In this document: positions 36,177 to 44,757 of the stretch, piece after piece
Layout: every line of letters begins with the position of its first letter
How positions within the stretch are numbered: the first letter of the stretch is position 1
NCBI GenBank assembly: GCA_902567635.1
Contig: CACFNV010000007.1
Coordinates: 1-45,536, forward strand
DNA: 45,536 nucleotides
Direction of reading: 5' to 3'
DNA from: an uncultured Alphaproteobacteria bacterium
Lineage (GTDB): Bacteria; Pseudomonadota; Alphaproteobacteria; Rhodobacterales; Rhodobacteraceae
Notes under the pieces: generated by a model
Seen by the model: the letters and a program-made list of their open reading frames with translations, nothing else
What the model was told of the DNA's origin: nothing
Database searches by the model: none
Program-made: the position numbers and the translations under genes

Positions 36177-36204
36177 AGCGGGGTTCTTTATTTAGGATCC
36201 CGCT
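36177..36204 (+). terminator. Hairpin between dctP and dctQ (attenuator or mRNA stabiliser)
   Basis: AGCGGGGTTC (36177-36186) pairs with GGATCCCGCT (36195-36204): ten pairs, two of them G-U, around an 8-nt loop. Only a short T run follows, so it probably works as a partial terminator or 3'-end stabiliser that yields more dctP message than dctQM, a common arrangement for transporters with an abundant binding protein. Confidence 0.6.
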
Positions 36205-36226
36205 TTAATCAGAAATTGGAATTTAG

Positions 36227-37219
36227 ATGGTTGCTTCTGAGGAAGAAAAAACCTTTTCGGACGGACATAGTATGTGGGCCAGAGCACTCGGTTGGTGTTC
36301 CATCGGTCTGTTGGTAGCTTTTCTTATAAATAATATATTAGTAGTCGGGTTTGGATTTAAGGAAGTAGAAACAATAACTACCGGTGTTAATGGACAGAAT
36401 CTTTCACAAGTAATGATATATCTGATATTTTTGTTTGGTGGGGTGTATTATGCGTCTCAAAATAAGCAAAATGGATTTAGAATAGAGGCAAAAAAGCTTC
36501 ATTTGTTTAATGTATATTTTTTGAGAGCATGCTTCTTCTCTGTTTTTCTAGTGGGGTTAGCAGACTTTACGTTAGCTTTTTGCAGGGCGATAGGGTTGTT
36601 AGAAATTTTTATGGAGGATCCGTGGGTAAAGGCACTCGGCAGGGGTAATTTTGTCGGACCCTGGATACATGTTCCGATAATTGTAATTAGTTTTGTTATA
36701 GCATTTTTTTCAAGAACACTGGGTTTTACTTGGTTGGCCGTATTGATAGTGTTTGCAGAGTTATTTATTGTTATTTCAAGATATGTATTTTCATATGAAC
36801 AGTCTTTTATGGCTGATCTGGTAAGATATTGGTATGCAGCACTTTTTCTTTTTGCGTCTGCCTATACTCTTTTTGAGGAGGGCCATGTTCGAGTAGACGT
36901 CATTTACGCTGGTTTGAGCGATAGAGCCAAAGCATTAGTAAATGCGTGGGGTTCTTACCTGCTAGGCGTTATCACTGCTGCAACAATTGTGATAATAGGT
37001 TTTAATGGAAAGACCTCTGTGATTAACTCTCCCGTCCTTGTTTTTGAGATAACCAATCAAGGAATAATGGGTATGTTTATAAAATATCAGATGGCGCTTT
37101 TTCTGGGCATTTTCGGGGTGACAATGCTTATTCAATTCGTAAGTCAATTTTTTGAAAGCTTGGCCGACCTTAAAGGAGAGCCAGGTAAAAGAGACACAGC
37201 AATAGAGATGGCTCACTAG
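36227..37219 (+). CDS. dctQ: TRAP transporter small permease (DctQ), long form
   Basis: The 330-residue integral membrane protein is much longer than the 160-200 residues of ordinary DctQ. The C-terminal half from about residue 165 is the true DctQ domain: ISRYVFSYEQSF, YWYAALFLFASAYTL and EEGHVRVDVIY. The first half adds roughly four membrane segments (about 22-44, 60-77, 95-118, 145-163) of no recognised family. Long DctQ proteins accompany TakP-type receptors in several alphaproteobacteria, so the extension is probably functional. It is 66 bp after dctP and 9 bp before dctM. Confidence 0.9.
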   Translation: MVASEEEKTFSDGHSMWARALGWCSIGLLVAFLINNILVVGFGFKEVETITTGVNGQNLSQVMIYLIFLFGGVYYASQNKQNGFRIEAKKLHLFNVYFLRACFFSVFLVGLADFTLAFCRAIGLLEIFMEDPWVKALGRGNFVGPWIHVPIIVISFVIAFFSRTLGFTWLAVLIVFAELFIVISRYVFSYEQSFMADLVRYWYAALFLFASAYTLFEEGHVRVDVIYAGLSDRAKALVNAWGSYLLGVITAATIVIIGFNGKTSVINSPVLVFEITNQGIMGMFIKYQMALFLGIFGVTMLIQFVSQFFESLADLKGEPGKRDTAIEMAH

Positions 37220-37228
37220 AGGGTGTAA

Positions 37229-39889
37229 ATGGAATTATTTTTCTTAGCAGTTTTAGTCTTCATAATGGCCTTTGCTTTGGGTTCTGGATATCCTGTGGCC
37301 TTCGCGCTTCCTGGTGCCGCTATATTGTCTATAATCCTTGCCGCAGCCACAGGTTTTATCCTTGAAGGCCAACCTGAGGCGTATTTTCATAGCGGTGGTC
37401 CATACAAATGGTTATCCTCTGGAGTAACAAATCTCCGCAGCGTTTATTGGGATGTTGAGAGAGATACTCTCATAGCTATACCCTTATTTATTTTCATGGG
37501 TATAATGTTGCAAAAATCCAAAATTGCAGAAGATTTACTTATTACAATGGCTAACCTTTTTGGACCCGTTCCAGGAGGATTGGGCATTTCAGTCGTATTT
37601 GTAGGGGCGCTTCTTGCAGCCACTACTGGAATAGTGGGTGCAACAGTTGTTGCTATGGGTTTAATTTCATTACCTGTAATGTTGAGAGCCAAATACTCTC
37701 CTGCTCTTGCTACCGGCACAATTGCGGCGTCTGGTACATTGGGACAAATAATACCACCCTCCATAGTATTGATAATATTGGCAGACCAATTAGGATCTGC
37801 AGCCGATCAGGCAAGTGCCTTAAGAAAGTCGTTGCATAAGGATTCAACTGGTGAATTGTCTATGCCTTCAGTTTTGGATGTTATGTCGACAAGTGCAGGT
37901 GAAATGTTTCTTGGGGCATTCGTTCCAGGATTAGTTTTAGTTCTTCTATACATGGTATTCATTCTTATTCTTGCGCTTTTTGTGCCAAAATTGGCGCCCT
38001 CTGTTCCCTATGAAGGCAAAATGGATGGAGCATTCTGGCTAAGGGTAGGGTTTATTTTAATTCCACCCTTGACATTAATTTTTATAGTTTTGGGTTCTAT
38101 AATATCTGGGATAGCAACAGTTAATCAGGCTGGTGCCATTGGGGCTGCTGGGGCACTAGTAATGGCAGGTTATAGATTATATCCCAAGCAAGACATATCA
38201 GCCTATTGGCCTGCAATAATCTTGTTGACATCAATTATTACATTGGCCTTTGCTCTAACTAACTATGACATGAATATTCAATTGATCCAAGACACCAGAG
38301 ATTTGACAGGAATTCTTATTGGCTTATTTGGATCAGCGCTTTTTATTGTTGCATTAGTCTGGAGCGCTATCCGGCTATACAAGATACAAGATACATTAAA
38401 TGACGTAATGTTAGAAACCGCAAAAACTACGTCACTAGTGTTTATCATTCTTTTGGGGGCGGCCGTTCTTACTTCAGCTTTCAGAGCATTTGGCGGTGAG
38501 GATCTTGTAAGAGAGTTTCTAAACTCATTGCCTGGCGGTTTTTGGTCAAAATTTGTAATTGTTATGGCTGTCATTTTTATATTGGGCTTTTTCTTAGATT
38601 TCATTGAGATTGCAGTTGTGGTAGTTCCCATAGTTGCACCCATACTTCTTGCAGACCCTTCAGCGAACATTACTGCTGTTTGGCTCGGAGTAATGATAGG
38701 TCTTAATATTCAGACATCCTTTTTAACACCTCCTTTTGGCTTTGCGCTATTTTACCTTAGGGGAGTTGCACCCGCTATAGTCAAGACGATACAAATGTAT
38801 AAAGGAGTAGTTCCCTTTATTTGCCTACAATTGGTAGCCTTAGGAATTGTAGGTTACTACCCAGCCTTGGTGAATTATTTGCCTAACAGAGCCAGTTATT
38901 TGTCTGATAATTCGCCTCCACCAAAAAACCCTAAGCTACAATATTGTTTGGACAAATACGTATCAACCAAGTTGTACGATGGAAGTGATTTAGTACAGGC
39001 ATCTATACAAAAAGCGAGTCTTCTTGATTTATCAAGTTTGCCTAAGAAACATCAAAAGGAGTTAAAAACAGCTTTTAGTAATGCATCCGCAGCAATAGAA
39101 AATTTGAGCGCTGCATTAGATCAGGAGACCTTAAAAGAACAAGAGGCTATAGTTTATAGGCCAATTTTAAGAAAAGTAAGACGTCTTGAAAGTCAAATAC
39201 GGACATATGAGAAAGAAATTAAATCAATCAATGGAGAGATCCAAATAGAGAAAAAGATGTCTAACGAACAGGAAGTAGAAAATCTAGAAGAGCTCAAGAG
39301 TGAAATAGCTCTTGAAGTTGCAGAACTGAAAGAAAAAATACCAAGCAATTGGGAAACCACTTACAGCAATTTTAGTGAGATCGTAAAGAAAGAAGTTAAA
39401 TTAAGACAGACATATAGGAGGAATGGGGACCAAGCCTTTGAAACTGTCAATGAACTTTTGTTAGTTTTTCAGGATAGCGAAAAGATAACAGAGCTGAATA
39501 AGAGATTTAACACAGTTTTTGCCGAATTGAATTTGGAAAACAAGGACGAAAGTATAAAGATACTGAAAAGCTTTTCTAAAGAGGTGAGCTCAGTAAATGG
39601 AACTGGAAGATTTAAGAGTAGTATATCAAAGATTGCTAGAGAAATTAAGAAGAAGAACCCAAAGAAAGACAAAATTGCAAAAAATATCGAAAATGCTGCT
39701 AAAGAAATTAGCTATCTGGATCAATGGGTTTCCGTATCAAAAAAATCGCTACAGGCCCCCCTTCTCCAATTTAAAGAGGGTATAAGCAGAAATATAGGAG
39801 TCAGGTCGACGGAAAAATTTGAAAGAGAAACCGCCTTATATATTGCCGCATGTGATGCAGACCACAGGGATATGTCTTTAAGTTTTTGA
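37229..39889 (+). CDS. dctM: TRAP transporter large permease (DctM) with a long C-terminal coiled-coil extension
   Basis: The membrane part (about 1-548) is the DctM Na+/substrate symporter: IPLFIFMGIMLQKS, TTGIVGATVVAMGLISLP, GTIAASGTLGQIIPPSI, FLDFIEIAVVVVPI, TSFLTPPFGFALFY. It carries the extra segment after GQIIPPS (about 185-230) and extra helices seen in TakM-type permeases. From about residue 549 to 886 a hydrophilic, charged, mostly helical region follows, with likely coiled coil at about 645-705 and further helices to the end; it resembles nothing I recognise. Usual DctM proteins are about 430 residues and TakM-like ones about 550-600. GAGGGTG precedes the ATG. The last base is 3 bp from the convergent bpt stop. 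Confidence 0.9.
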   Translation: MELFFLAVLVFIMAFALGSGYPVAFALPGAAILSIILAAATGFILEGQPEAYFHSGGPYKWLSSGVTNLRSVYWDVERDTLIAIPLFIFMGIMLQKSKIAEDLLITMANLFGPVPGGLGISVVFVGALLAATTGIVGATVVAMGLISLPVMLRAKYSPALATGTIAASGTLGQIIPPSIVLIILADQLGSAADQASALRKSLHKDSTGELSMPSVLDVMSTSAGEMFLGAFVPGLVLVLLYMVFILILALFVPKLAPSVPYEGKMDGAFWLRVGFILIPPLTLIFIVLGSIISGIATVNQAGAIGAAGALVMAGYRLYPKQDISAYWPAIILLTSIITLAFALTNYDMNIQLIQDTRDLTGILIGLFGSALFIVALVWSAIRLYKIQDTLNDVMLETAKTTSLVFIILLGAAVLTSAFRAFGGEDLVREFLNSLPGGFWSKFVIVMAVIFILGFFLDFIEIAVVVVPIVAPILLADPSANITAVWLGVMIGLNIQTSFLTPPFGFALFYLRGVAPAIVKTIQMYKGVVPFICLQLVALGIVGYYPALVNYLPNRASYLSDNSPPPKNPKLQYCLDKYVSTKLYDGSDLVQASIQKASLLDLSSLPKKHQKELKTAFSNASAAIENLSAALDQETLKEQEAIVYRPILRKVRRLESQIRTYEKEIKSINGEIQIEKKMSNEQEVENLEELKSEIALEVAELKEKIPSNWETTYSNFSEIVKKEVKLRQTYRRNGDQAFETVNELLLVFQDSEKITELNKRFNTVFAELNLENKDESIKILKSFSKEVSSVNGTGRFKSSISKIAREIKKKNPKKDKIAKNIENAAKEISYLDQWVSVSKKSLQAPLLQFKEGISRNIGVRSTEKFERETALYIAACDADHRDMSLSF

Positions 39890-39892
39890 CAG

Positions 39893-40699
39893 CTATTCTT
39901 CAGGTAGATAAATTGGATCGGGAACTATCTGACTTTTAAAGCACTTTTTGTCGGCCGATTGTTCCAAATTTAAATTCTTTGTTGATTTCCAAATGTTATC
40001 CTTGAATACTTCCAAAGGCTTATATTCTTTTTTATAATCCATCTTTGGACTGCCTGCCACCCAGTAACCTAAGTATACATATTCAAGTTTTAATTCCCTA
40101 GCTAGTTCAATCTGATCCAATATCATATATTTTCCTAAGCTTCTTTTTTCTGTTCCAGGTTCGAAGATTGAATAAACCATAGAAATGCCATCATCTAAAA
40201 TATCAATAAGGGAAAGGCTTAGAAGCTTTTTCCCATTCTCATTCGGTTGGTAATATTCCACGACTTTTGAGTTAACATTAGTTTCCTCAATCATCGCTGA
40301 GAAATCGTCGCAATCCATTTCAGACATTCCACCATTTGCATGTCTTGCCTTTATATATTTCTTAAACAGTAAAAACTGCTCATCAGATGCTAAAGGTTCT
40401 TTAACTGTCCTACTTAAATCAATGTTAGTCTTGATGGTTCGTTTCTGAGATTTTGACAGAAAAAAATCGGATACAGGGATTCTTGCAGAGAGACATGCGC
40501 AACAACTTGAACAAGATGGACGGTACAAGACATTCTGAGATCTTCTAAATCCTTGTTTTGAAAGAGAATTATTAAGTTTCTCCGAATTGCTTCCATATAG
40601 AGCTGTAAAGAGCTTTCTTTCCATTTGGTTCTCTAGGTAAGGGCACTCCTGTGGAGCGGTTACGTAGAACTGAGGGTTTCTTGAAATTACATGGCGCAT
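39893..40699 (-). CDS. bpt: Aspartate/glutamate leucyltransferase (Bpt)
   Basis: Transfers leucine from Leu-tRNA to N-terminal Asp or Glu, marking proteins for the ClpS/ClpAP N-degron pathway. The 268 residues show ATE-family features: [15 protein letters not shown] at the N-terminus, the cysteine-rich [17 protein letters not shown] (59-75), [33 protein letters not shown] and [15 protein letters not shown]. Prokaryotic members are leucyl- and not arginyl-transferases. It lies 28 bp after metA, in the same direction. Confidence 0.93.
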   Translation of the reverse strand: MRHVISRNPQFYVTAPQECPYLENQMERKLFTALYGSNSEKLNNSLSKQGFRRSQNVLYRPSCSSCCACLSARIPVSDFFLSKSQKRTIKTNIDLSRTVKEPLASDEQFLLFKKYIKARHANGGMSEMDCDDFSAMIEETNVNSKVVEYYQPNENGKKLLSLSLIDILDDGISMVYSIFEPGTEKRSLGKYMILDQIELARELKLEYVYLGYWVAGSPKMDYKKEYKPLEVFKDNIWKSTKNLNLEQSADKKCFKSQIVPDPIYLPEE

Positions 40700-40727
40700 T
40701 ACTGCTAGGATAACCCCAATTAAGACC

Positions 40728-41648
40728 TTATTTCAAGCCAATCTTTTCAATATTAAAAGGTGTACCTTGATAAATCTGGTTTATCCAATTTCCATAAAGA
40801 AGATGTGCATGACTTCGCCACCTATTACTAGGGACAAGATTAGGGTTATCATTCGGAAAATAGTCCTTTGGAACATCAAAATTTATATTCTTCTTTTTGT
40901 CTCTAATGTACTCATCTTTAAGGGTTGTGCTATCATATTCAAGATGGTTAAGCAAAAATAGGCGGTTGTGAACCTCGTCTTGGATTAGACAAGGACCCAC
41001 CTCATCTGAGTCTAGTAAAATTTCTAAACTAGGTTGTTTTTTTATGTCTTGGTTTAAAATCTCTGTCCATCTACTCACCGGCACGATTAAGTCATCAGAG
41101 AAACCTCTCAAATAGGGTGAGTGGATCTTTTTATTTTTGTGCCTATAAAGTCCAAGAGCCTTTTCTGAAAGTTGTCTCTTTTGTATTTGATTATGGAAAA
41201 AAAGCATCGCCATTGCTCCCCAACAAACGCCAAAAACAGAATAAACAGATTTCTCTGACCAAGTTAAGATTTCTTGCATTTCAGGCCAATAGTCAACTGC
41301 TTCATAATCAAGTAATTCTATAGGGGCGCCAGTAATTATCAATCCATCAAATTTTTTTTCAGAAATATCATGAAATGTTTTATAGAAGTTTTTTAAATGT
41401 TCATTCGATGTATTTTTTGAAATGTGAGTGGACATTTTTAGAAGAGTCAATTCAATTTGGAGAGGGGTAGCTCCTATCAATCTTGCAAATTGTGTCTCCG
41501 TTTTTATTTTTTCTGGCATTAGATTGAGTAAAGCAATTTGGAGAGGTCTTATGTCTTGCTTTTCAGCAAGTTGGCTAGACATAACCATTACACCCTCGTC
41601 TTGAAGAATTTCAAAAGCGGGTAGATTTCTAGGGATCTTGATAGGCAT
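40728..41648 (-). CDS. metA: Homoserine O-acyltransferase, predicted acetyl-CoA-specific
   Basis: First committed step of methionine synthesis. The 306 residues have the MetA signatures [27 protein letters not shown], the nucleophile C142 in [10 protein letters not shown], and NHLEYD near residue 234. Residue 111 is Glu; in MetA enzymes Glu111 was shown to give acetyl-CoA use, and Gly111 (as in E. coli) succinyl-CoA use, so homoserine O-acetyltransferase is predicted even though many databases call this family succinyltransferase. It starts 2 bp after the upstream P-loop gene. No SAM riboswitch fits the 2-bp gap. Confidence 0.94.
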   Translation of the reverse strand: MPIKIPRNLPAFEILQDEGVMVMSSQLAEKQDIRPLQIALLNLMPEKIKTETQFARLIGATPLQIELTLLKMSTHISKNTSNEHLKNFYKTFHDISEKKFDGLIITGAPIELLDYEAVDYWPEMQEILTWSEKSVYSVFGVCWGAMAMLFFHNQIQKRQLSEKALGLYRHKNKKIHSPYLRGFSDDLIVPVSRWTEILNQDIKKQPSLEILLDSDEVGPCLIQDEVHNRLFLLNHLEYDSTTLKDEYIRDKKKNINFDVPKDYFPNDNPNLVPSNRWRSHAHLLYGNWINQIYQGTPFNIEKIGLK

Positions 41649-41650
41649 AC

Positions 41651-42445
41651 TTACTTTACTTCTTTTTCTTTTAACTTAGATCTTACGATCTCAACAAAAT
41701 CAGGACCAGTCTTGAGTTTTTTTATATCGTTGAAATTTATTCTTATCCCCCAATTTTCTCCAATTTCTTCAAAAAGTTTCTTTCTTCTAGCAACTAATGC
41801 CTTGTAACCGTATAAGATGAAATCATCAGGATCAACTTTTGTTTCATCTTTGTTAACTGACTGCAAATAATCGTTCCAAAGTTCTATCAAAAACTCCTCC
41901 CGGTAGAACATAGGCTTGGGACTTAACTTAAACCTTTGAATTAGCATTTCATGAAAATCTTTATTGGCGTCTAAGCAAATAATTAAAAAATTCTTTGAGA
42001 TTGCATTCAATATTTTATCGTTTGGATCCTTTGGGTCAACGATCTCACAGATAGAACCCGATGTGTCACATATAAAATTCTCGTAGCTGATGTTATTCAC
42101 TATTTTACAAGAGTTTAGTGTAGCAACTATCTCAGCTTCTTTATGTAACCTTTGTCTTTCTAAGTATTCGGTAAATGTAATGCCTCCTTTTTTTTTATTG
42201 CCTGGCTTACCGAGAAAAACAGATAAATTTGAGAGATTATCGATTGAAAAGCCGTCTAAAAAGCTCTTGTTATTTTCTGTAAATAGAATTTTACCAATTT
42301 CGTAGTCAACCGAATAATGTTTCCACGTTTTTAATTTTTTAAGCTGGAGAGAGATAAAAGTTTTTCCAAGTCCCGACATCCCCAATATTGCATACTGGTC
42401 TGTTTTATTATCATTCCATTTAGAAAATAAATTTTGTTTCATCAT
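41651..42445 (-). CDS. P-loop kinase-like ATPase of unknown function
   Basis: The 264-residue cytosolic protein has Walker A GMSGLGKT (22-29) and conserved segments HYSVDYEIG, SVFLGKPG, EYLERQRLHKEAE, CDTSGSICEIVDPKDPND and KPMFYREEFL. The layout (P-loop at the start, a tyrosine/aspartate-rich site after it, a DTSGS centre) resembles small-molecule kinases, but I know of no assigned function; similar proteins, usually just named ATPase, occur in alphaproteobacteria. It is wedged between DUF2244 (18 bp) and metA (2 bp). A role in methionine or heme-copper oxidase biogenesis is only guilt by position. Confidence 0.8.
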   Translation of the reverse strand: MMKQNLFSKWNDNKTDQYAILGMSGLGKTFISLQLKKLKTWKHYSVDYEIGKILFTENNKSFLDGFSIDNLSNLSVFLGKPGNKKKGGITFTEYLERQRLHKEAEIVATLNSCKIVNNISYENFICDTSGSICEIVDPKDPNDKILNAISKNFLIICLDANKDFHEMLIQRFKLSPKPMFYREEFLIELWNDYLQSVNKDETKVDPDDFILYGYKALVARRKKLFEEIGENWGIRINFNDIKKLKTGPDFVEIVRSKLKEKEVK

Positions 42446-42463
42446 TTTAGGCTACCTGGCCTG

Positions 42464-42958
42464 CTATGATAACTTTGCCTTTGCCAATGCATTTTGAATA
42501 TCATTTTTTAGGTCTACACGTTCATCTGGGCTTAGAAAAGCGCCTAACTCAATGTGGCGGCCTCTTTCTGATAAGGTAAGGTAATTTTCAACTTTATCTG
42601 AGTTGTCTTTCATTATGACTTTTGTCCAATATGGATTTCCTTCCCACGTGAGTTTTTTCTTATTTTTATCTTTATGAATTACTTCAATTTTTTTAGATGA
42701 AATCTTAATTTCCTCATAAAGTTGACCAGACTGGAAGCTCCTCCCTAAAAAAAACAAAAATAAATAGAAAGTGAGCCCAGAAAATAACGTTAATGTAATG
42801 CCTATTTCGGTACCCAAAAATGGAATTATCGGGACAACAAGCCCGGTCGCCAAAATAATAAACACAATAAGCGTCCCCTCAGTGCTCAATGACCTATTTG
42901 GCATCAGCTTCATCCAAAGAATAGTTGAGTTACTTTTGTTTCCCTGACCACTTATCAA
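42464..42958 (-). CDS. DUF2244 membrane protein
   Basis: The 164 residues begin with the family hallmark PNRSLSTEG, then two membrane helices (about 29-47 and 52-72), and a cytosolic beta-rich half containing W-E-G-NPYWTKV and GRHIELGAFLSPDER. DUF2244 genes are frequent neighbours of cytochrome-oxidase genes in alphaproteobacteria; the role is not established. The start is uncertain: TTG at 42958 keeps the strand before PNRSLS; the first ATG (42913) would make a protein of 149 residues starting three residues before that motif. It follows ctaD by 27 bp. Confidence 0.85.
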   Translation of the reverse strand: MISGQGNKSNSTILWMKLMPNRSLSTEGTLIVFIILATGLVVPIIPFLGTEIGITLTLFSGLTFYLFLFFLGRSFQSGQLYEEIKISSKKIEVIHKDKNKKKLTWEGNPYWTKVIMKDNSDKVENYLTLSERGRHIELGAFLSPDERVDLKNDIQNALAKAKLS

Positions 42959-42985
42959 TTTTTTTCATCTTGTGTTTAGTTTAAT

Positions 42986-44632
42986 CTAATGTTCTTGAGA
43001 TTTAGATTCCCACATTTCTTTTGTAGGAAGTATCTCAAATGTGTGCTCTGGTGGAGGGTTTGGTAATGTCCACTCTAAAGTGTCTGCATGTTCGCCCCAG
43101 TAAGCTTTCTCTTTGATTTTTTTACCCCAGATTAAAGTATAAAAGACAATGCCAAAGAAAAAAACAAATGACCCAAAAGATATGAAAGCTCCTATTGAGG
43201 AAATATAATTCCAAAGAGCAAACTGTTCAGGGTAATCGATGTATCTCCTAGGCATTCCTTGTCTTCCTAAAAAATGTTGAGGGAAAAAAGTGATGTTTGA
43301 CCCAATAAACATTGTCCAAAAATGCAATTTCCCTGCCCACTCAGGATACTGTCTCCCACTCATCTTTCCTATCCAATAATATATGCCTGCAAAAATACAA
43401 AATACTGCTCCGAGAGACATAACGTAGTGAAAATGTGCAACCACATAGTAGGTGTCGTGATACTGCCTATCAAGGCCAGCTTGACTAAGCACTATTCCTG
43501 TTACCCCTCCAAACGTAAATAAAAACAGAAAACCCATAGCCCATAGCATCGGGGTCTTGAACTCTATAGACCCTCCCCACATAGTGGCAATCCAAGAAAA
43601 TATCTTTATACCTGTTGGAACAGCAATAACCATAGTTGCAAGCATGAAATAGGCTTGTTGTGTCACAGACATTCCAACGGTGTACATGTGATGGGCCCAT
43701 ACCACGAAACCTAGCGCTCCAATAGCTATCATAGCATAAACCATTGGGAGATATCCAAAAATAGGTTTTTTGGAGAACGTAGCAATAACATGGCTCACAA
43801 TCCCAAAACCTGGAATAACTATCATATATACCTCAGGGTGCCCAAAAAACCAAAGAAGATGTTGATAAAGTACTGGATCACCGCCTCCCGCTGGATCAAA
43901 GAATGTTGTTCCAAAATTTCTATCTGTGAGAAGCATTGTAATAGCTCCTGCCAAAACTGGTAGCGATAGTAAAATAAGAAAAGCTGTTACTACTATCGAC
44001 CAAGGAAATAGAGGCGTCTTGTGTAAAGTCATTCCTGGGGCACGCATGTTCAAAAAAGTTGTAATCATATTTATAGCACTTAAAATGGACGACGCGCCTG
44101 ACAAGTGAATTGCAAATATTGCTAAGTCCATAGACATTCCTTGCTCACTTGTCGATAATGGAGCATACAAAACCCAACCGACACCTGATCCTAATTGGCC
44201 GTTTCCACCAGGTGCTAATAAACTGCATACGGCTAAAGAGGCTCCAGCAACATATAGCCAGTAAGACAGATTATTCATTCTTGGGAAAGCCATGTCTGGC
44301 GCTCCAATCATTAGAGGCATAAAATAATTGCCAAAGCCACCAAATAAAGCAGGTATAACGATAAAAAACATCATAAGAATACCGTGACCTGTGATTAACA
44401 CATTCCACATATGACCGTTGGGAAGCCCATCCTCTGTTGTCATATATTGAACTCCAGGTTCCATTAATTCTAATCGCATGTAAACAGTGAAAGCCACTGA
44501 GATAAAACCTAAGAGAGCCGCTGTTACTATATACAGAATTCCAATATCTTTGTGATTAGTTGACATGAACCAACGAGTAAAAAAGCTCTGGCGTTCATGA
44601 GCATGCTCTATATCTTTTGTTACATCTACCAT
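42986..44632 (-). CDS. ctaD: Cytochrome c oxidase subunit I (aa3 type)
   Basis: Catalytic heme-copper subunit of the terminal oxidase. The 548 residues have twelve helices and all ligands: H83 and H402 for the low-spin heme, H400 for the high-spin heme, H265, H314 and H315 for CuB, with Y269 cross-linkable to H265, and E267 of the D-channel in GHPEVY, marking an A1-type enzyme. The tail [12 protein letters not shown] is usual. ctaC, ctaB, ctaG and ctaE are not beside it, which is unusual; the gene is instead followed by DUF2244, a P-loop gene, metA and bpt. An inverted repeat lies 30 bp upstream. Confidence 0.97.
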   Translation of the reverse strand: MVDVTKDIEHAHERQSFFTRWFMSTNHKDIGILYIVTAALLGFISVAFTVYMRLELMEPGVQYMTTEDGLPNGHMWNVLITGHGILMMFFIVIPALFGGFGNYFMPLMIGAPDMAFPRMNNLSYWLYVAGASLAVCSLLAPGGNGQLGSGVGWVLYAPLSTSEQGMSMDLAIFAIHLSGASSILSAINMITTFLNMRAPGMTLHKTPLFPWSIVVTAFLILLSLPVLAGAITMLLTDRNFGTTFFDPAGGGDPVLYQHLLWFFGHPEVYMIVIPGFGIVSHVIATFSKKPIFGYLPMVYAMIAIGALGFVVWAHHMYTVGMSVTQQAYFMLATMVIAVPTGIKIFSWIATMWGGSIEFKTPMLWAMGFLFLFTFGGVTGIVLSQAGLDRQYHDTYYVVAHFHYVMSLGAVFCIFAGIYYWIGKMSGRQYPEWAGKLHFWTMFIGSNITFFPQHFLGRQGMPRRYIDYPEQFALWNYISSIGAFISFGSFVFFFGIVFYTLIWGKKIKEKAYWGEHADTLEWTLPNPPPEHTFEILPTKEMWESKSQEH

Positions 44633-44662
44633 TGTGAGGTCCCCTAAAAACTTATTAGTAAC

Positions 44663-44683
44663 TGGAATAAAAATTCTATTCCA
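44663..44683. promoter_or_regulatory. Inverted repeat in the ctaD leader
   Basis: TGGAATA (44663-44669) and TATTCCA (44677-44683) are perfect 7-bp arms with a 7-nt spacer, 30 bp before the ctaD ATG. It could be an operator for a redox or metal regulator, or an mRNA hairpin. The 125-bp gap to lipB also has TATATA-like boxes but no clear -35. Confidence 0.35.
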
Positions 44684-44757
44684 CTATATATAATCCACTA
44701 TCTTTTTTTTTTCTAGACTTAATTTAGCTACTCTTCGACGCATGTTTTTTGTCCAAA

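Noticed and set aside
38873-39886. The DctM tail as a separate downstream gene joined by a sequencing error
   Set aside because: The frame is continuous, there is no internal start with a Shine-Dalgarno sequence at the junction, and no stop remnant in neighbouring frames suggested it.
41640-41660. SAM riboswitch before metA
   Set aside because: Only 2 bp separate metA from the upstream gene, and nothing resembling SAM-II lies at the end of that gene.
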